Translations under genes and position numbers: made by a program
Notes under the pieces: model-generated
What the model saw: the letters and a program-made list of their open reading frames with translations, nothing else
What the model was told of the DNA's origin: nothing
Database searches by the model: none
Source: DATEPR01 sp036502345
GTDB taxonomy: Bacteria > Actinomycetota > Actinomycetes > Mycobacteriales > Pseudonocardiaceae
NCBI GenBank assembly: GCA_036502345.1
Contig: DASXYT010000399.1
Span: forward strand, 1-6,648
Length of the DNA stretch: 6,648 nt
Reading direction: 5' to 3'
Part shown: piece by piece, positions 1 to 6,640 of the stretch
Layout of the letters: each line of letters opens with the position of its first letter
Position numbering within the stretch: the stretch's first letter is position 1

Positions 1-1608
<1,608 letters not shown>

Positions 1609-1610
1609 GG

Positions 1611-1623
1611 TCCTTCTTCCCTC
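1611..1623 (-). promoter_or_regulatory. Ribosome binding site of gyrA
   Basis: The minus strand reads GAGGGAAGAAGGA just before the GTG at 1608. GAGGGA ends 9 nt from the start and AAGGA ends 2 nt from it; the first has the better spacing. This supports the GTG as the start, in line with the usual short N-terminus ahead of the conserved IEPVDIQHEMQRSYIDYAMS segment. Confidence 0.6.
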
Positions 1624-1656
1624 TTGGCGGCTCTAAAAGATCACAGAAGTTGCTGA

Positions 1657-1673
1657 ACGACCCGTCGGGCCGT
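1657..1673 (-). repeat. Hairpin in the gyrB-gyrA spacer
   Basis: ACGACCC at 1657-1663 pairs with GGGCCGT at 1667-1673 around a 3-nt loop. As minus-strand RNA this is a 7-bp stem with one G-U pair, beginning at the last base of the gyrB stop codon. No U-run follows directly (a UUUU occurs about 16 nt later), so it is not a convincing intrinsic terminator and would be expected to let transcription continue into gyrA. It could be a pause or mRNA-processing element. The function is inference only. Confidence 0.4.
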
Positions 1674-3631
1674 CAGACGTCGAGAAAACGGACGTCCTTG
1701 GCGTTGCGCACGATGAACGAGCGGCGGGCTTCCACGTCCTCGCCCATCAGCACGCTGAACAGTTCGTCCGCCGTCGCGGCGTCGTCCAGCGTGATCTGGG
1801 AGAGCAGCCGGTTGGACGGATCCATCGTGGTCTCCCACAGTTCCTCGGCGTTCATCTCGCCGAGACCCTTGTACCGCTGGATGCCGTCGTCCTTGTTGAT
1901 CTTCTTCCCGGCGGCCAGCCCGGCCGCCAGCAACCCGTCGCGCTCCGCGTCGGAGTAGGCGTACTCCGGGTCGGTGCGCTGCCACTTGATCTTGTACAGC
2001 GGCGGCTGGGTGACGTACACGTGGCCGTACTCGATCAGCGGCCGCATGAACCGGAACAACAAGGTGAGCAGCAGCGTGGTGATGTGCTGGCCGTCCACGT
2101 CGGCGTCGGCCATCAGCATGATCTTGTGGTACTTCAGCTTCGACACGTCGAACTCGTCGTGGATGCCGGTGCCCAGCGCGGTGATCAGGCTCTGCACCTC
2201 GGTGTTCTTCAACACCCGGTCGATGCGCGCCTTCTCCACGTTGATGATCTTGCCCCGGATCGGCAGGATCGCCTGGAAGTAGGAGTCGCGACCCTCCTTG
2301 GCCGAGCCGCCCGCCGAGTCGCCCTCGACGATGTACAGCTCGCACTCCTCCGGGTTGGTGGAGCGGCAGTCCTTGAGCTTGCCCGGCAGGCCGCCGATGT
2401 CCAGCGCGGTCTTGCGCCGGACCAGTTCGCGGGCCTTGCGGGCCGCCATCCTGGCCTGGGCGCTGGACACCGCCTTGTTGACGATCGCCTTGGCCTCGTT
2501 GGGATTGCGCTCGAACCAGTCGCCGATCCACTCGTTGCACGTGGTCTGTACGACCGACTTGGCCTCGGTGTTGCCCAGCTTGGTCTTGGTCTGGCCCTCG
2601 AACTGCGGTTCCTTCAGCTTCACCGACACGATCGCGGCCAGGCCCTCACGGACGTCGTCACCGGTGAGGTTGGTGTCCTTCTCCTTGAGCAGCTTCTTGT
2701 CCCGCGCGTAGACGTTGATCACCCTGGTCAGCGCCGCGCGGAAACCCTCCTCGTGGGTGCCGCCCTCGTGCGTGTTGATGGTGTTGGCGAACGTGTACAC
2801 CGACTCGCTGTAGCCGGTGTTCCACTGCATGGCGACCTCGACCTCCATGCTCTCGCCCTTGGCGTCGAAGGAGATCACCGTCTTGTGCACCGGCTCGCGG
2901 GTCGCGTTGATGTGCCGGACGAAGTCCTCGAGACCGCCGGGGTAGTGGAAGGTGCGGGTGCGCACCTTGCCGGCCTCGGCGTCCTCCTCCTGCTCGGCCA
3001 ACCGCTCGTCGCGCAACGTGATGGTCAGTCCCTTGTTCAGGAACGCCATCTCCTGCAGCCGGCGGGCGATCGTCTCGATGTTGTAGTCAGTGGTCTCGAA
3101 GATCGTCGGGTCGGCCCAGTACGTGATGTCGGTGCCGGTGAGGTTGGTCGGCTCGCCCTGCTTGAGGGCGTGCGCGGGCTGTGAGTGCTCGTAGCTCTGC
3201 GTCCAGACGTAGCCGTCCTTGTGCACCACGATGTCCATCCGGGTGGACAGCGCGTTCACCACCGAGATGCCGACGCCGTGCAGACCGCCGGACACCGCGT
3301 AGGAGTCGCCGCCGAACTTCCCGCCGGAGTGCAGCGTGGTGAGGATGACCTCCAGGGCCGGCCGCTTCTCCACCGGATGCATGTCGATGGGAATGCCGCG
3401 GCCGTCGTCCACCACCCGGATGCCGCCGTCGGCCTGCAGCGTGACCTCGACCTTCGTGGCGAAGCCGGCCATCGCCTCGTCGACGCCGTTGTCGACCACT
3501 TCCTGGATCAGGTGGTGCAGGCCACGCTCACCGGTGGAGCCGATGTACATGCCTGGCCGCTTGCGGACTGCTTCGAGACCTTCGAGCACGGTGATGGATG
3601 ACGCGTTGTACTCGTTCATGTTCGCTGTCAC
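1673..3631 (-). CDS. gyrB: DNA gyrase subunit B (ATPase/TOPRIM subunit)
   Basis: This subunit supplies ATP hydrolysis and the metal-binding TOPRIM fold of gyrase. From a GTG start it is 652 residues, typical of actinobacterial GyrB. The GHKL ATPase domain has the general-base Glu44 and Asn48 in EVVDNGVDEAMAG, Asp75 in VVDDGRGIP, and the glycine lid SGGLHGVG at 114-121. The transducer domain follows (for example TNLTGDDVREGL). The TOPRIM domain carries EGDSAGG starting at catalytic Glu436 and the metal-binding DADVDG with Asp509, Asp511 and Asp513. The C-terminus has the family tail RRSFIVRNAKDVRFLDV. The open frame extends upstream to a TTG at 3784, but those residues resemble nothing in the family. 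The GTG at 3631 has a GAGGA 4 nt upstream, whereas the next in-frame ATG (3619) lies too far from it, so I choose the GTG. Gly49 replaces the usual Ser/Ala next to Asn48. The 194-bp leader upstream holds an inverted repeat and a possible -10 element, suggesting its own promoter and perhaps supercoiling-dependent control. Confidence 0.98.
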   Translation of the reverse strand: MTANMNEYNASSITVLEGLEAVRKRPGMYIGSTGERGLHHLIQEVVDNGVDEAMAGFATKVEVTLQADGGIRVVDDGRGIPIDMHPVEKRPALEVILTTLHSGGKFGGDSYAVSGGLHGVGISVVNALSTRMDIVVHKDGYVWTQSYEHSQPAHALKQGEPTNLTGTDITYWADPTIFETTDYNIETIARRLQEMAFLNKGLTITLRDERLAEQEEDAEAGKVRTRTFHYPGGLEDFVRHINATREPVHKTVISFDAKGESMEVEVAMQWNTGYSESVYTFANTINTHEGGTHEEGFRAALTRVINVYARDKKLLKEKDTNLTGDDVREGLAAIVSVKLKEPQFEGQTKTKLGNTEAKSVVQTTCNEWIGDWFERNPNEAKAIVNKAVSSAQARMAARKARELVRRKTALDIGGLPGKLKDCRSTNPEECELYIVEGDSAGGSAKEGRDSYFQAILPIRGKIINVEKARIDRVLKNTEVQSLITALGTGIHDEFDVSKLKYHKIMLMADADVDGQHITTLLLTLLFRFMRPLIEYGHVYVTQPPLYKIKWQRTDPEYAYSDAERDGLLAAGLAAGKKINKDDGIQRYKGLGEMNAEELWETTMDPSNRLLSQITLDDAATADELFSVLMGEDVEARRSFIVRNAKDVRFLDV

Positions 3632-3635
3632 GCAG

Positions 3636-3640
3636 TCCTC
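3636..3640 (-). promoter_or_regulatory. Ribosome binding site deciding the gyrB start
   Basis: The minus strand reads GAGGA followed by CTGC and then the GTG at 3631. The spacing is short but workable for the GTG. For the in-frame ATG at 3619 it would be 16 nt, too long for efficient pairing. This is the main reason for preferring the GTG, which adds the residues VTAN ahead of MNEYNASSITVLEG. Confidence 0.65.
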
Positions 3641-3696
3641 GCTGTCCTCGTACGGGTCACCACGACACGGGCCCTCACGTATATGTGTCCATCTTA

Positions 3697-3725
3697 CTTG
3701 GCCACGTACACAGACGTGGCCCAAG
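3697..3725. repeat. Inverted repeat upstream of gyrB
   Basis: CTTGGCCACGT (3697-3707) and ACGTGGCCCAAG (3714-3725) are inverted copies separated by 6 bp. The inner 8 bp of each arm, GGCCACGT and ACGTGGCC, pair perfectly, and the outer AAG/CTT pairing resumes after one bulged C. The arm nearest gyrB directly abuts the candidate -10 TAAGAT. It may be an operator, a cruciform-prone supercoil sensor, or a terminator-like hairpin for transcripts coming from dciA, whose stop is about 100 bp upstream. There is no U-run, so intrinsic termination is the weaker reading. Confidence 0.6.
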
Positions 3726-3825
3726 GACACCCCTAGCGCCGCCATACAGACACGGAAGTGAACCTGGACGGGTCGCGCCGACAACGAAGGGCTCCGACAT
3801 CGCTGCTTCGCCGTGAGCGGTCAGC

Positions 3826-4362
3826 TCATCCGTAGGTGTCGCGGGGCCCCCTGCCCGGCACGCGGCGGGGACCGTGCCGCCAACTCGGCGCCTCCGGCCC
3901 CTGCACCTTCAACCGCTTCACCACACCGTTGCCCACTCCGGCCGCGATCTGCACCAGCAACTGCCGCTGCAACAACCGCAACTGGGTGGCCCACGCTGTC
4001 GAGTCGGCCTGCACGGTCAACTCGCCGTCGGTCAACTGCACGGGCTGGCAGTGCTCGGCGACCTCGGAGCCGACGAGGTTCGCCCACCTGCCGAACACCT
4101 GACCGCCGGCCAGCCTGCCGGCCCATCCTCTGTCACCCGCTATTCTAGCCGCCAATCGACCGAGCGGCTGTGGATCGCGCTCGTCCGCTTGAGCTCCTGA
4201 CCAGCGCCGACGACGCCGGTCGACCGACCCGGCAGCCCTGCGCGTGCCCCGTTGGCCACGGCCCTGACCCCGGGCGGTCGCCGACTCCTGAGCGGCTCGC
4301 AGCGCGGCCCGCGCGAGGTCCGAACCGTGCAAGGCACCATCGCCACGTGCAGTAGCGGCCAT
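3826..4362 (-). CDS. dciA: DciA-type helicase operator (DUF721 family, Rv0004-like)
   Basis: DUF721/DciA proteins interact with the replicative helicase DnaB and are needed for its loading or activity in bacteria lacking DnaC/DnaI. From the ATG at 4362 the product is 178 residues, close to about 187 for mycobacterial Rv0004. It opens with the conserved segment GSDLARAALRAAQ, then a basic Arg-rich stretch (RRRRRW, about 49-54), then the DUF721 domain from DPQPLGRL (about 63) through STAWATQLRLLQ (Trp124) to GPEAPSW (about 161), ending in the family tail GPRDTYG. The start is uncertain. A GTG at 4554 is preceded by a strong GGGGAGG and would give 242 residues overlapping the recF stop by 11 bp. 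However, the extra 64 codons have only 50% G/C third positions and contain DnaA-box-like sequences, so I favour 4362, although no clear Shine-Dalgarno precedes it. A TTG at 4575 is less likely. Position between recF and gyrB is the standard actinobacterial context. Confidence 0.93.
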   Translation of the reverse strand: MAATARGDGALHGSDLARAALRAAQESATARGQGRGQRGTRRAAGSVDRRRRRWSGAQADERDPQPLGRLAARIAGDRGWAGRLAGGQVFGRWANLVGSEVAEHCQPVQLTDGELTVQADSTAWATQLRLLQRQLLVQIAAGVGNGVVKRLKVQGPEAPSWRHGPRRVPGRGPRDTYG

Positions 4363-4456
4363 ACCGCCAACTGGGCCAGCGGATTCACCCTGCGGAGTGA
4401 CCGACTGGTCCGGTTTAGCCGATGAAGCACGATTTGTTCGGCTCTGTGTAGCCCTG

Positions 4457-4465
4457 TTATCCACA
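4457..4465 (+). promoter_or_regulatory. DnaA box 1 (perfect consensus)
   Basis: TTATCCACA matches the bacterial DnaA-box consensus TTATNCACA at every position. It is the only perfect match I found in the window. The second box follows it with no gap. Confidence 0.65.
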
Positions 4466-4474
4466 TCATCCACA
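4466..4474 (+). promoter_or_regulatory. DnaA box 2 (one mismatch)
   Basis: TCATCCACA differs from TTATCCACA at one position. It directly abuts box 1 in the same orientation, giving a tandem pair with 9-bp spacing. Confidence 0.5.
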
Positions 4475-4477
4475 GGT

Positions 4478-4486
4478 TTGTCCCCA
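4478..4486 (+). promoter_or_regulatory. DnaA-box-like site 3 (one mismatch)
   Basis: TTGTCCCCA differs at one position from TTGTCCACA, the form common at high-GC actinobacterial origins. It has the same orientation as boxes 1 and 2 and begins 12 bp after the start of box 2. The mismatch is in the normally conserved CACA core, so it is the weakest of the three. Confidence 0.35.
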
Positions 4487-4543
4487 GAAGAGCTACCCGG
4501 TCGCGCCGCTCCGTCACCCTTTGGCACACCACGCTGGGGCCTG

Positions 4544-5698
4544 TCACCCGACACGTCGTACCTCCCCGCCAGCAACGTCGAACCGAACGCCGGCCAGTTC
4601 GTCCGGCACGTCCTCGGGTACCGCCGCAGTCACCAGCACCTGCTCCGCGGTGGCCGCCACCTTCGCCAGCGCCGCCCTGCGCCGCCGGTCCAACTCCGCG
4701 AACACATCATCGAGCACCAGCACCGGTTCCACCCCGTCGCCGCGCAGCAGTTCGTAGCCGCCCAGCCGCAGGGCCAACGCGTACGACCACGACTCGCCGT
4801 GGCTGGCGTAGCCCTTGGCCTGCGCTTCGCCGAGCATCAGTTCCAGATCGTCGCGGTGCGGACCGACAAGACTGACACCCCTGTCGATCTCGTGCTGCCG
4901 CATCCTCGCCAGCTCGACCAGCAGCACGGCCTCCAACGTCTCCCGGTCGGCCCGCTCACCGCCGGGCACGCCGTACTCGACGGGCAGCGAGTCGCCGAGC
5001 GAACACCGGTAGCGCACCTGCACCGGCACCGACTCCGGCGCCACCCCGGCGTACGCGGCGGCGACGTGCGGCGCGAGATCGGCGACCAGGTCCAGCCGGC
5101 CGGCCAGCAGTTCAGCGCCGTGCCGGGCCAGGTGCCCGTCCCACACATCCAGCGTCCGGATGTCACCCGAGCCGCCCGCCCGGCGGGCGGCACCGGCCGT
5201 CTTCAGCAGGGCGCCGCGCTGCTTGAGCACCCGGTCGTAGTCCGCCCGCACCCCGGCGAACCTCGGTGAGCGGGCCACCAGCAGTTCGTCGGCGAACCGG
5301 CGCCGCTCGCTCGGGTCACCCTTCACCAGCGCCAGGTCCTCCGGCGCGAACAACACAGTGCGCAGAATGCCGAGGACATCCCTCGGCCGGGTGACCGGAG
5401 CGCGGTTGACCCGTGCCCGGTTCGCCCGACCGGGGGTGATCTCCAGATCGATCAACAGTTCACGACCGTCGTTCACCACCGCGGCGCGCACCACTGCCCG
5501 CTGGGCGCCGTGCCGCACCAGTGGCGCGTCGGTGGCCACCCGGTGCGAGCCGAGCGTGGCCAGATAACCGATCGCCTCCACCAGGTTCGTCTTGCCCTGG
5601 CCGTTCGCGCCGACGAGCACGTTCGGCCCCGGCGCCATGGACAGCTCGGCCTGCTGCCACGACCGGAAGTCAGTGACCTGCAGCTGCCGCACGAACAC
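4544..5698 (-). CDS. recF: DNA replication and repair protein RecF
   Basis: RecF is an SMC/ABC-like ATPase that, with RecO and RecR, recognises single-strand gaps and helps load RecA during recombinational repair and restart of stalled forks. The product is 384 residues, matching the roughly 385 of mycobacterial RecF. Walker A is GANGQGKT at 30-37. The conserved segment VLFAPEDLALVKGDPSERRR lies in the lobe II region. The motif SLVGPHRDDLEL precedes the ABC signature SHGESWSYALALRLG (Ser299 onward), and Walker B VLVLDDVFAELD has Asp330 and Asp331. The start is a GTG at 5698, giving MFVRQLQVTDFRSW, which lines up with the family start MYVRHL..DFRSW. No good Shine-Dalgarno is visible at normal spacing. 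A perfect 10-bp tandem duplication covers the start codon and creates a decoy GTG 10 bp upstream in another frame. gnd ends 18 bp upstream on the same strand and in the same frame, so translation of recF may be coupled to gnd. Confidence 0.97.
   Translation of the reverse strand: MFVRQLQVTDFRSWQQAELSMAPGPNVLVGANGQGKTNLVEAIGYLATLGSHRVATDAPLVRHGAQRAVVRAAVVNDGRELLIDLEITPGRANRARVNRAPVTRPRDVLGILRTVLFAPEDLALVKGDPSERRRFADELLVARSPRFAGVRADYDRVLKQRGALLKTAGAARRAGGSGDIRTLDVWDGHLARHGAELLAGRLDLVADLAPHVAAAYAGVAPESVPVQVRYRCSLGDSLPVEYGVPGGERADRETLEAVLLVELARMRQHEIDRGVSLVGPHRDDLELMLGEAQAKGYASHGESWSYALALRLGGYELLRGDGVEPVLVLDDVFAELDRRRRAALAKVAATAEQVLVTAAVPEDVPDELAGVRFDVAGGEVRRVG
4561..4567 (-). promoter_or_regulatory. 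Shine-Dalgarno-like GGGGAGG ahead of the alternative dciA start
   Basis: The minus strand reads GGGGAGG, then TACGAC (6 nt), then a GTG at 4554 that overlaps the recF stop by 11 bp. Sequence and spacing are excellent and argue for the long, translationally coupled form of DciA. Against this, the same bases encode the Gly-Gly-Glu-Val of the RecF C-terminus and could be fortuitous, and the codons that follow look non-coding. Confidence 0.4.
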
Positions 5699-5710
5699 CG
5701 ACGAACACCG
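5691..5710. repeat. Perfect 10-bp tandem duplication across the recF start
   Basis: ACGAACACCG occurs at 5691-5700 and again at 5701-5710 with no gap. Each copy carries a GTG on the minus strand (5698 and 5708). The copy nearer gnd gives a GTG out of frame with recF by one base. The unit is not a multiple of three, so a change in copy number would alter the spacing of recF to upstream signals and the relative frame of gnd and recF. Confidence 0.85.
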
Positions 5711-5716
5711 GATCTC

Positions 5717-6631
5717 TCAGCTAGCGGGCGACGCGGGCGGCGACGCCGGACCGGCCGCGTGCACGGCGTGCCCACCGAACTGGTTGCGCAGCGCGGCGAC
5801 CGCCTTCATCGTCGGCGAGTCGTCCTGCCGGGAGGCGAACCTGGCGAACAGCGCCGCCGAGATCACCGGCAGCGGCACCGCGTGGTCGACCGCCTCGTTG
5901 ACCGTCCACCTGCCCTCGCCGGAGTCGTCGGTGAAACCGCTGATCTTGGTCAGGCCCGGGTCCTCCTCCAACGCCTTGACCAACAGGTCCAGCAGCCACG
6001 ACCGGACAACGGTGCCCCTGGTCCACGCCTTGAGCACGGCGTGCACGTCGGTCACCTCGTCCACCGCGGACAGCAGTTCGTAGCCCTCGGCGTAGGCCTG
6101 CATCAGGCCGTACTCGATGCCGTTGTGCACCATCTTCGCGAAATGCCCGGCGCCGACCCTGCCCGCGTGCGCGAAACCCTCCTCGCGCGGACCTTCCGGC
6201 CGCAGCGCGTCGAAGATCGGCATCGCGTGCTGCACGTCGACGTCGTCACCGCCGACCATCAGGCCGTAACCGACCTCGAGGCCCCACACGCCACCGGACA
6301 CACCGCAGTCCATGTAGTGGATGTCGCGCTCGGCAAGGAAAGCGGCGTTCGCCTTGTCCTCGGTGAACCTCGAGTTGCCGCCGTCGATCACCAGGTCGCC
6401 CGCCTCGAGATCGGCGGACAGCTCCTTGACCGTGTCCCGGGTGATGTCGCCCGCCGGGACCATCAGCCAGACAGTCCTCGGCGCGTCGAGCTGCTTGATC
6501 ATGTCGGCCAGCGACGTCGAGTCGCTGATGTCCGCGTTGCGGTCGTAACCAACGACCTCGTGTCCTGCGCGACGCAAACGTTCGCGCATGTTGAAACCCA
6601 TCTTGCCGAGGCCGACGAGTCCGAGCTGCAC
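5717..6631 (-). CDS. gnd: 6-phosphogluconate dehydrogenase, decarboxylating (short form)
   Basis: This enzyme oxidatively decarboxylates 6-phosphogluconate to ribulose-5-phosphate and CO2, with reduction of NAD(P)+, in the cytosolic pentose phosphate pathway. At 304 residues it belongs to the short (about 300-residue) class rather than the 470-residue enterobacterial type. The N-terminal Rossmann fold starts with LGLVGLGKMG (glycine motif at 7-12), and the second strand ends in GYDRN with Asp30. The substrate motif DCGVSGGVWGLEVGYGLMVGG follows. The catalytic segment GAGHFAKMVHNGIEYGLMQ contains Lys166, Asn170 and Glu173, equivalent to the catalytic Lys and Glu of the family. The C-terminal helical domain includes DDSGEGRW and ends in a Pro/Ala/Ser-rich tail. 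The GTG start at 6631 has AAGGAAGG 9 nt upstream, at the window edge. Gene order dnaN-gnd-recF is known from Streptomyces and some mycobacteria, so dnaN is expected just outside the window. Asp30 hints at NAD+ use. Confidence 0.96.
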   Translation of the reverse strand: MQLGLVGLGKMGFNMRERLRRAGHEVVGYDRNADISDSTSLADMIKQLDAPRTVWLMVPAGDITRDTVKELSADLEAGDLVIDGGNSRFTEDKANAAFLAERDIHYMDCGVSGGVWGLEVGYGLMVGGDDVDVQHAMPIFDALRPEGPREEGFAHAGRVGAGHFAKMVHNGIEYGLMQAYAEGYELLSAVDEVTDVHAVLKAWTRGTVVRSWLLDLLVKALEEDPGLTKISGFTDDSGEGRWTVNEAVDHAVPLPVISAALFARFASRQDDSPTMKAVAALRNQFGGHAVHAAGPASPPASPAS

Positions 6632-6640
6632 GGTCCTGGT

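Larger units (their letters stand above)
3632..3825 (-). promoter_or_regulatory. 194-bp leader between dciA and gyrB, with candidate -10 element
   Basis: This is the only clear intergenic gap of any size apart from the recF-dciA interval. The minus strand has TAAGAT at 3696-3691, matching the TATAAT consensus at 4 of 6 positions. It would place a transcript start near 3684 and give a gyrB leader of about 50 nt. No good -35 hexamer sits 16-19 bp upstream; the nearest TTG-containing hexamer (TTGGGC) is 22 bp away. Instead the -35 zone is occupied by a long inverted repeat. CACGTATA (3676-3683) and CACGTACA (3703-3710) form an imperfect direct repeat 27 bp apart. In mycobacteria gyrBA is transcribed from a promoter upstream of gyrB that responds to DNA relaxation, so a promoter here is expected; the exact element is a guess. 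Confidence 0.45.
4456..4484 (-). promoter_or_regulatory. Candidate sigma-70-type promoter for dciA
   Basis: On the minus strand GGGACA (4484-4479) and GATAAC (4461-4456) are separated by exactly 17 bp. Each matches 4 of 6 positions of TTGACA and TATAAT. Transcription would start near 4449, giving a leader of about 87 nt to the ATG at 4362. The three DnaA-box-like sites cover this element from -35 to -10. The match is weak and could be chance in an AT-richer segment. Confidence 0.3.
4363..4543. promoter_or_regulatory. AT-rich recF-dciA interval, probably regulatory rather than coding
   Basis: The interval lies between the recF stop and the favoured dciA ATG. GC is 51% over 4411-4490 (41 of 80 bases). 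It can be read as an in-frame N-terminal extension of DciA, but its codons (ACA, AAT, TCT, TCA, AAA, CCT and others) are unlike those of the flanking genes, where nearly every third base is G or C; the first 30 codons of recF have 29. It contains three DnaA-box-like 9-mers and a candidate promoter, listed separately. Confidence 0.5.

Noticed and set aside
1609..1672. Separate promoter for gyrA in the 64-bp spacer
   Set aside because: TTCAGC and TAGAGC can be picked out, but both match the consensus poorly; not enough to call.
2021..3184. Long plus-strand open frame (387 codons) opposite gyrB
   Set aside because: It is antisense to conserved gyrB and has the low-complexity composition expected of a GC-rich shadow frame.
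3205..3207. Thr at the GyrB position matching E. coli Arg136 (aminocoumarin contact), as possible self-resistance
   Set aside because: From memory actinobacterial GyrB commonly has Thr or Ser in this W-[ST]-Q motif, so it is not a sign of antibiotic self-resistance.
3632..3784. 51-residue upstream extension of GyrB from a TTG
   Set aside because: No family resemblance ahead of NEYNASSITVLEG. The segment holds the leader inverted repeat, and a well-placed GAGGA supports the GTG at 3631.
4168..4176. TGTGGATCG as a further reverse-oriented DnaA box
   Set aside because: Two mismatches from TGTGGATAA, and it sits inside the conserved coding part of dciA away from the cluster.
4555..4575. TTG start for dciA at 4575
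   Set aside because: TTG is a rarer start, no Shine-Dalgarno precedes it, and it would lengthen the overlap with recF. The GTG at 4554 and ATG at 4362 are both better supported.
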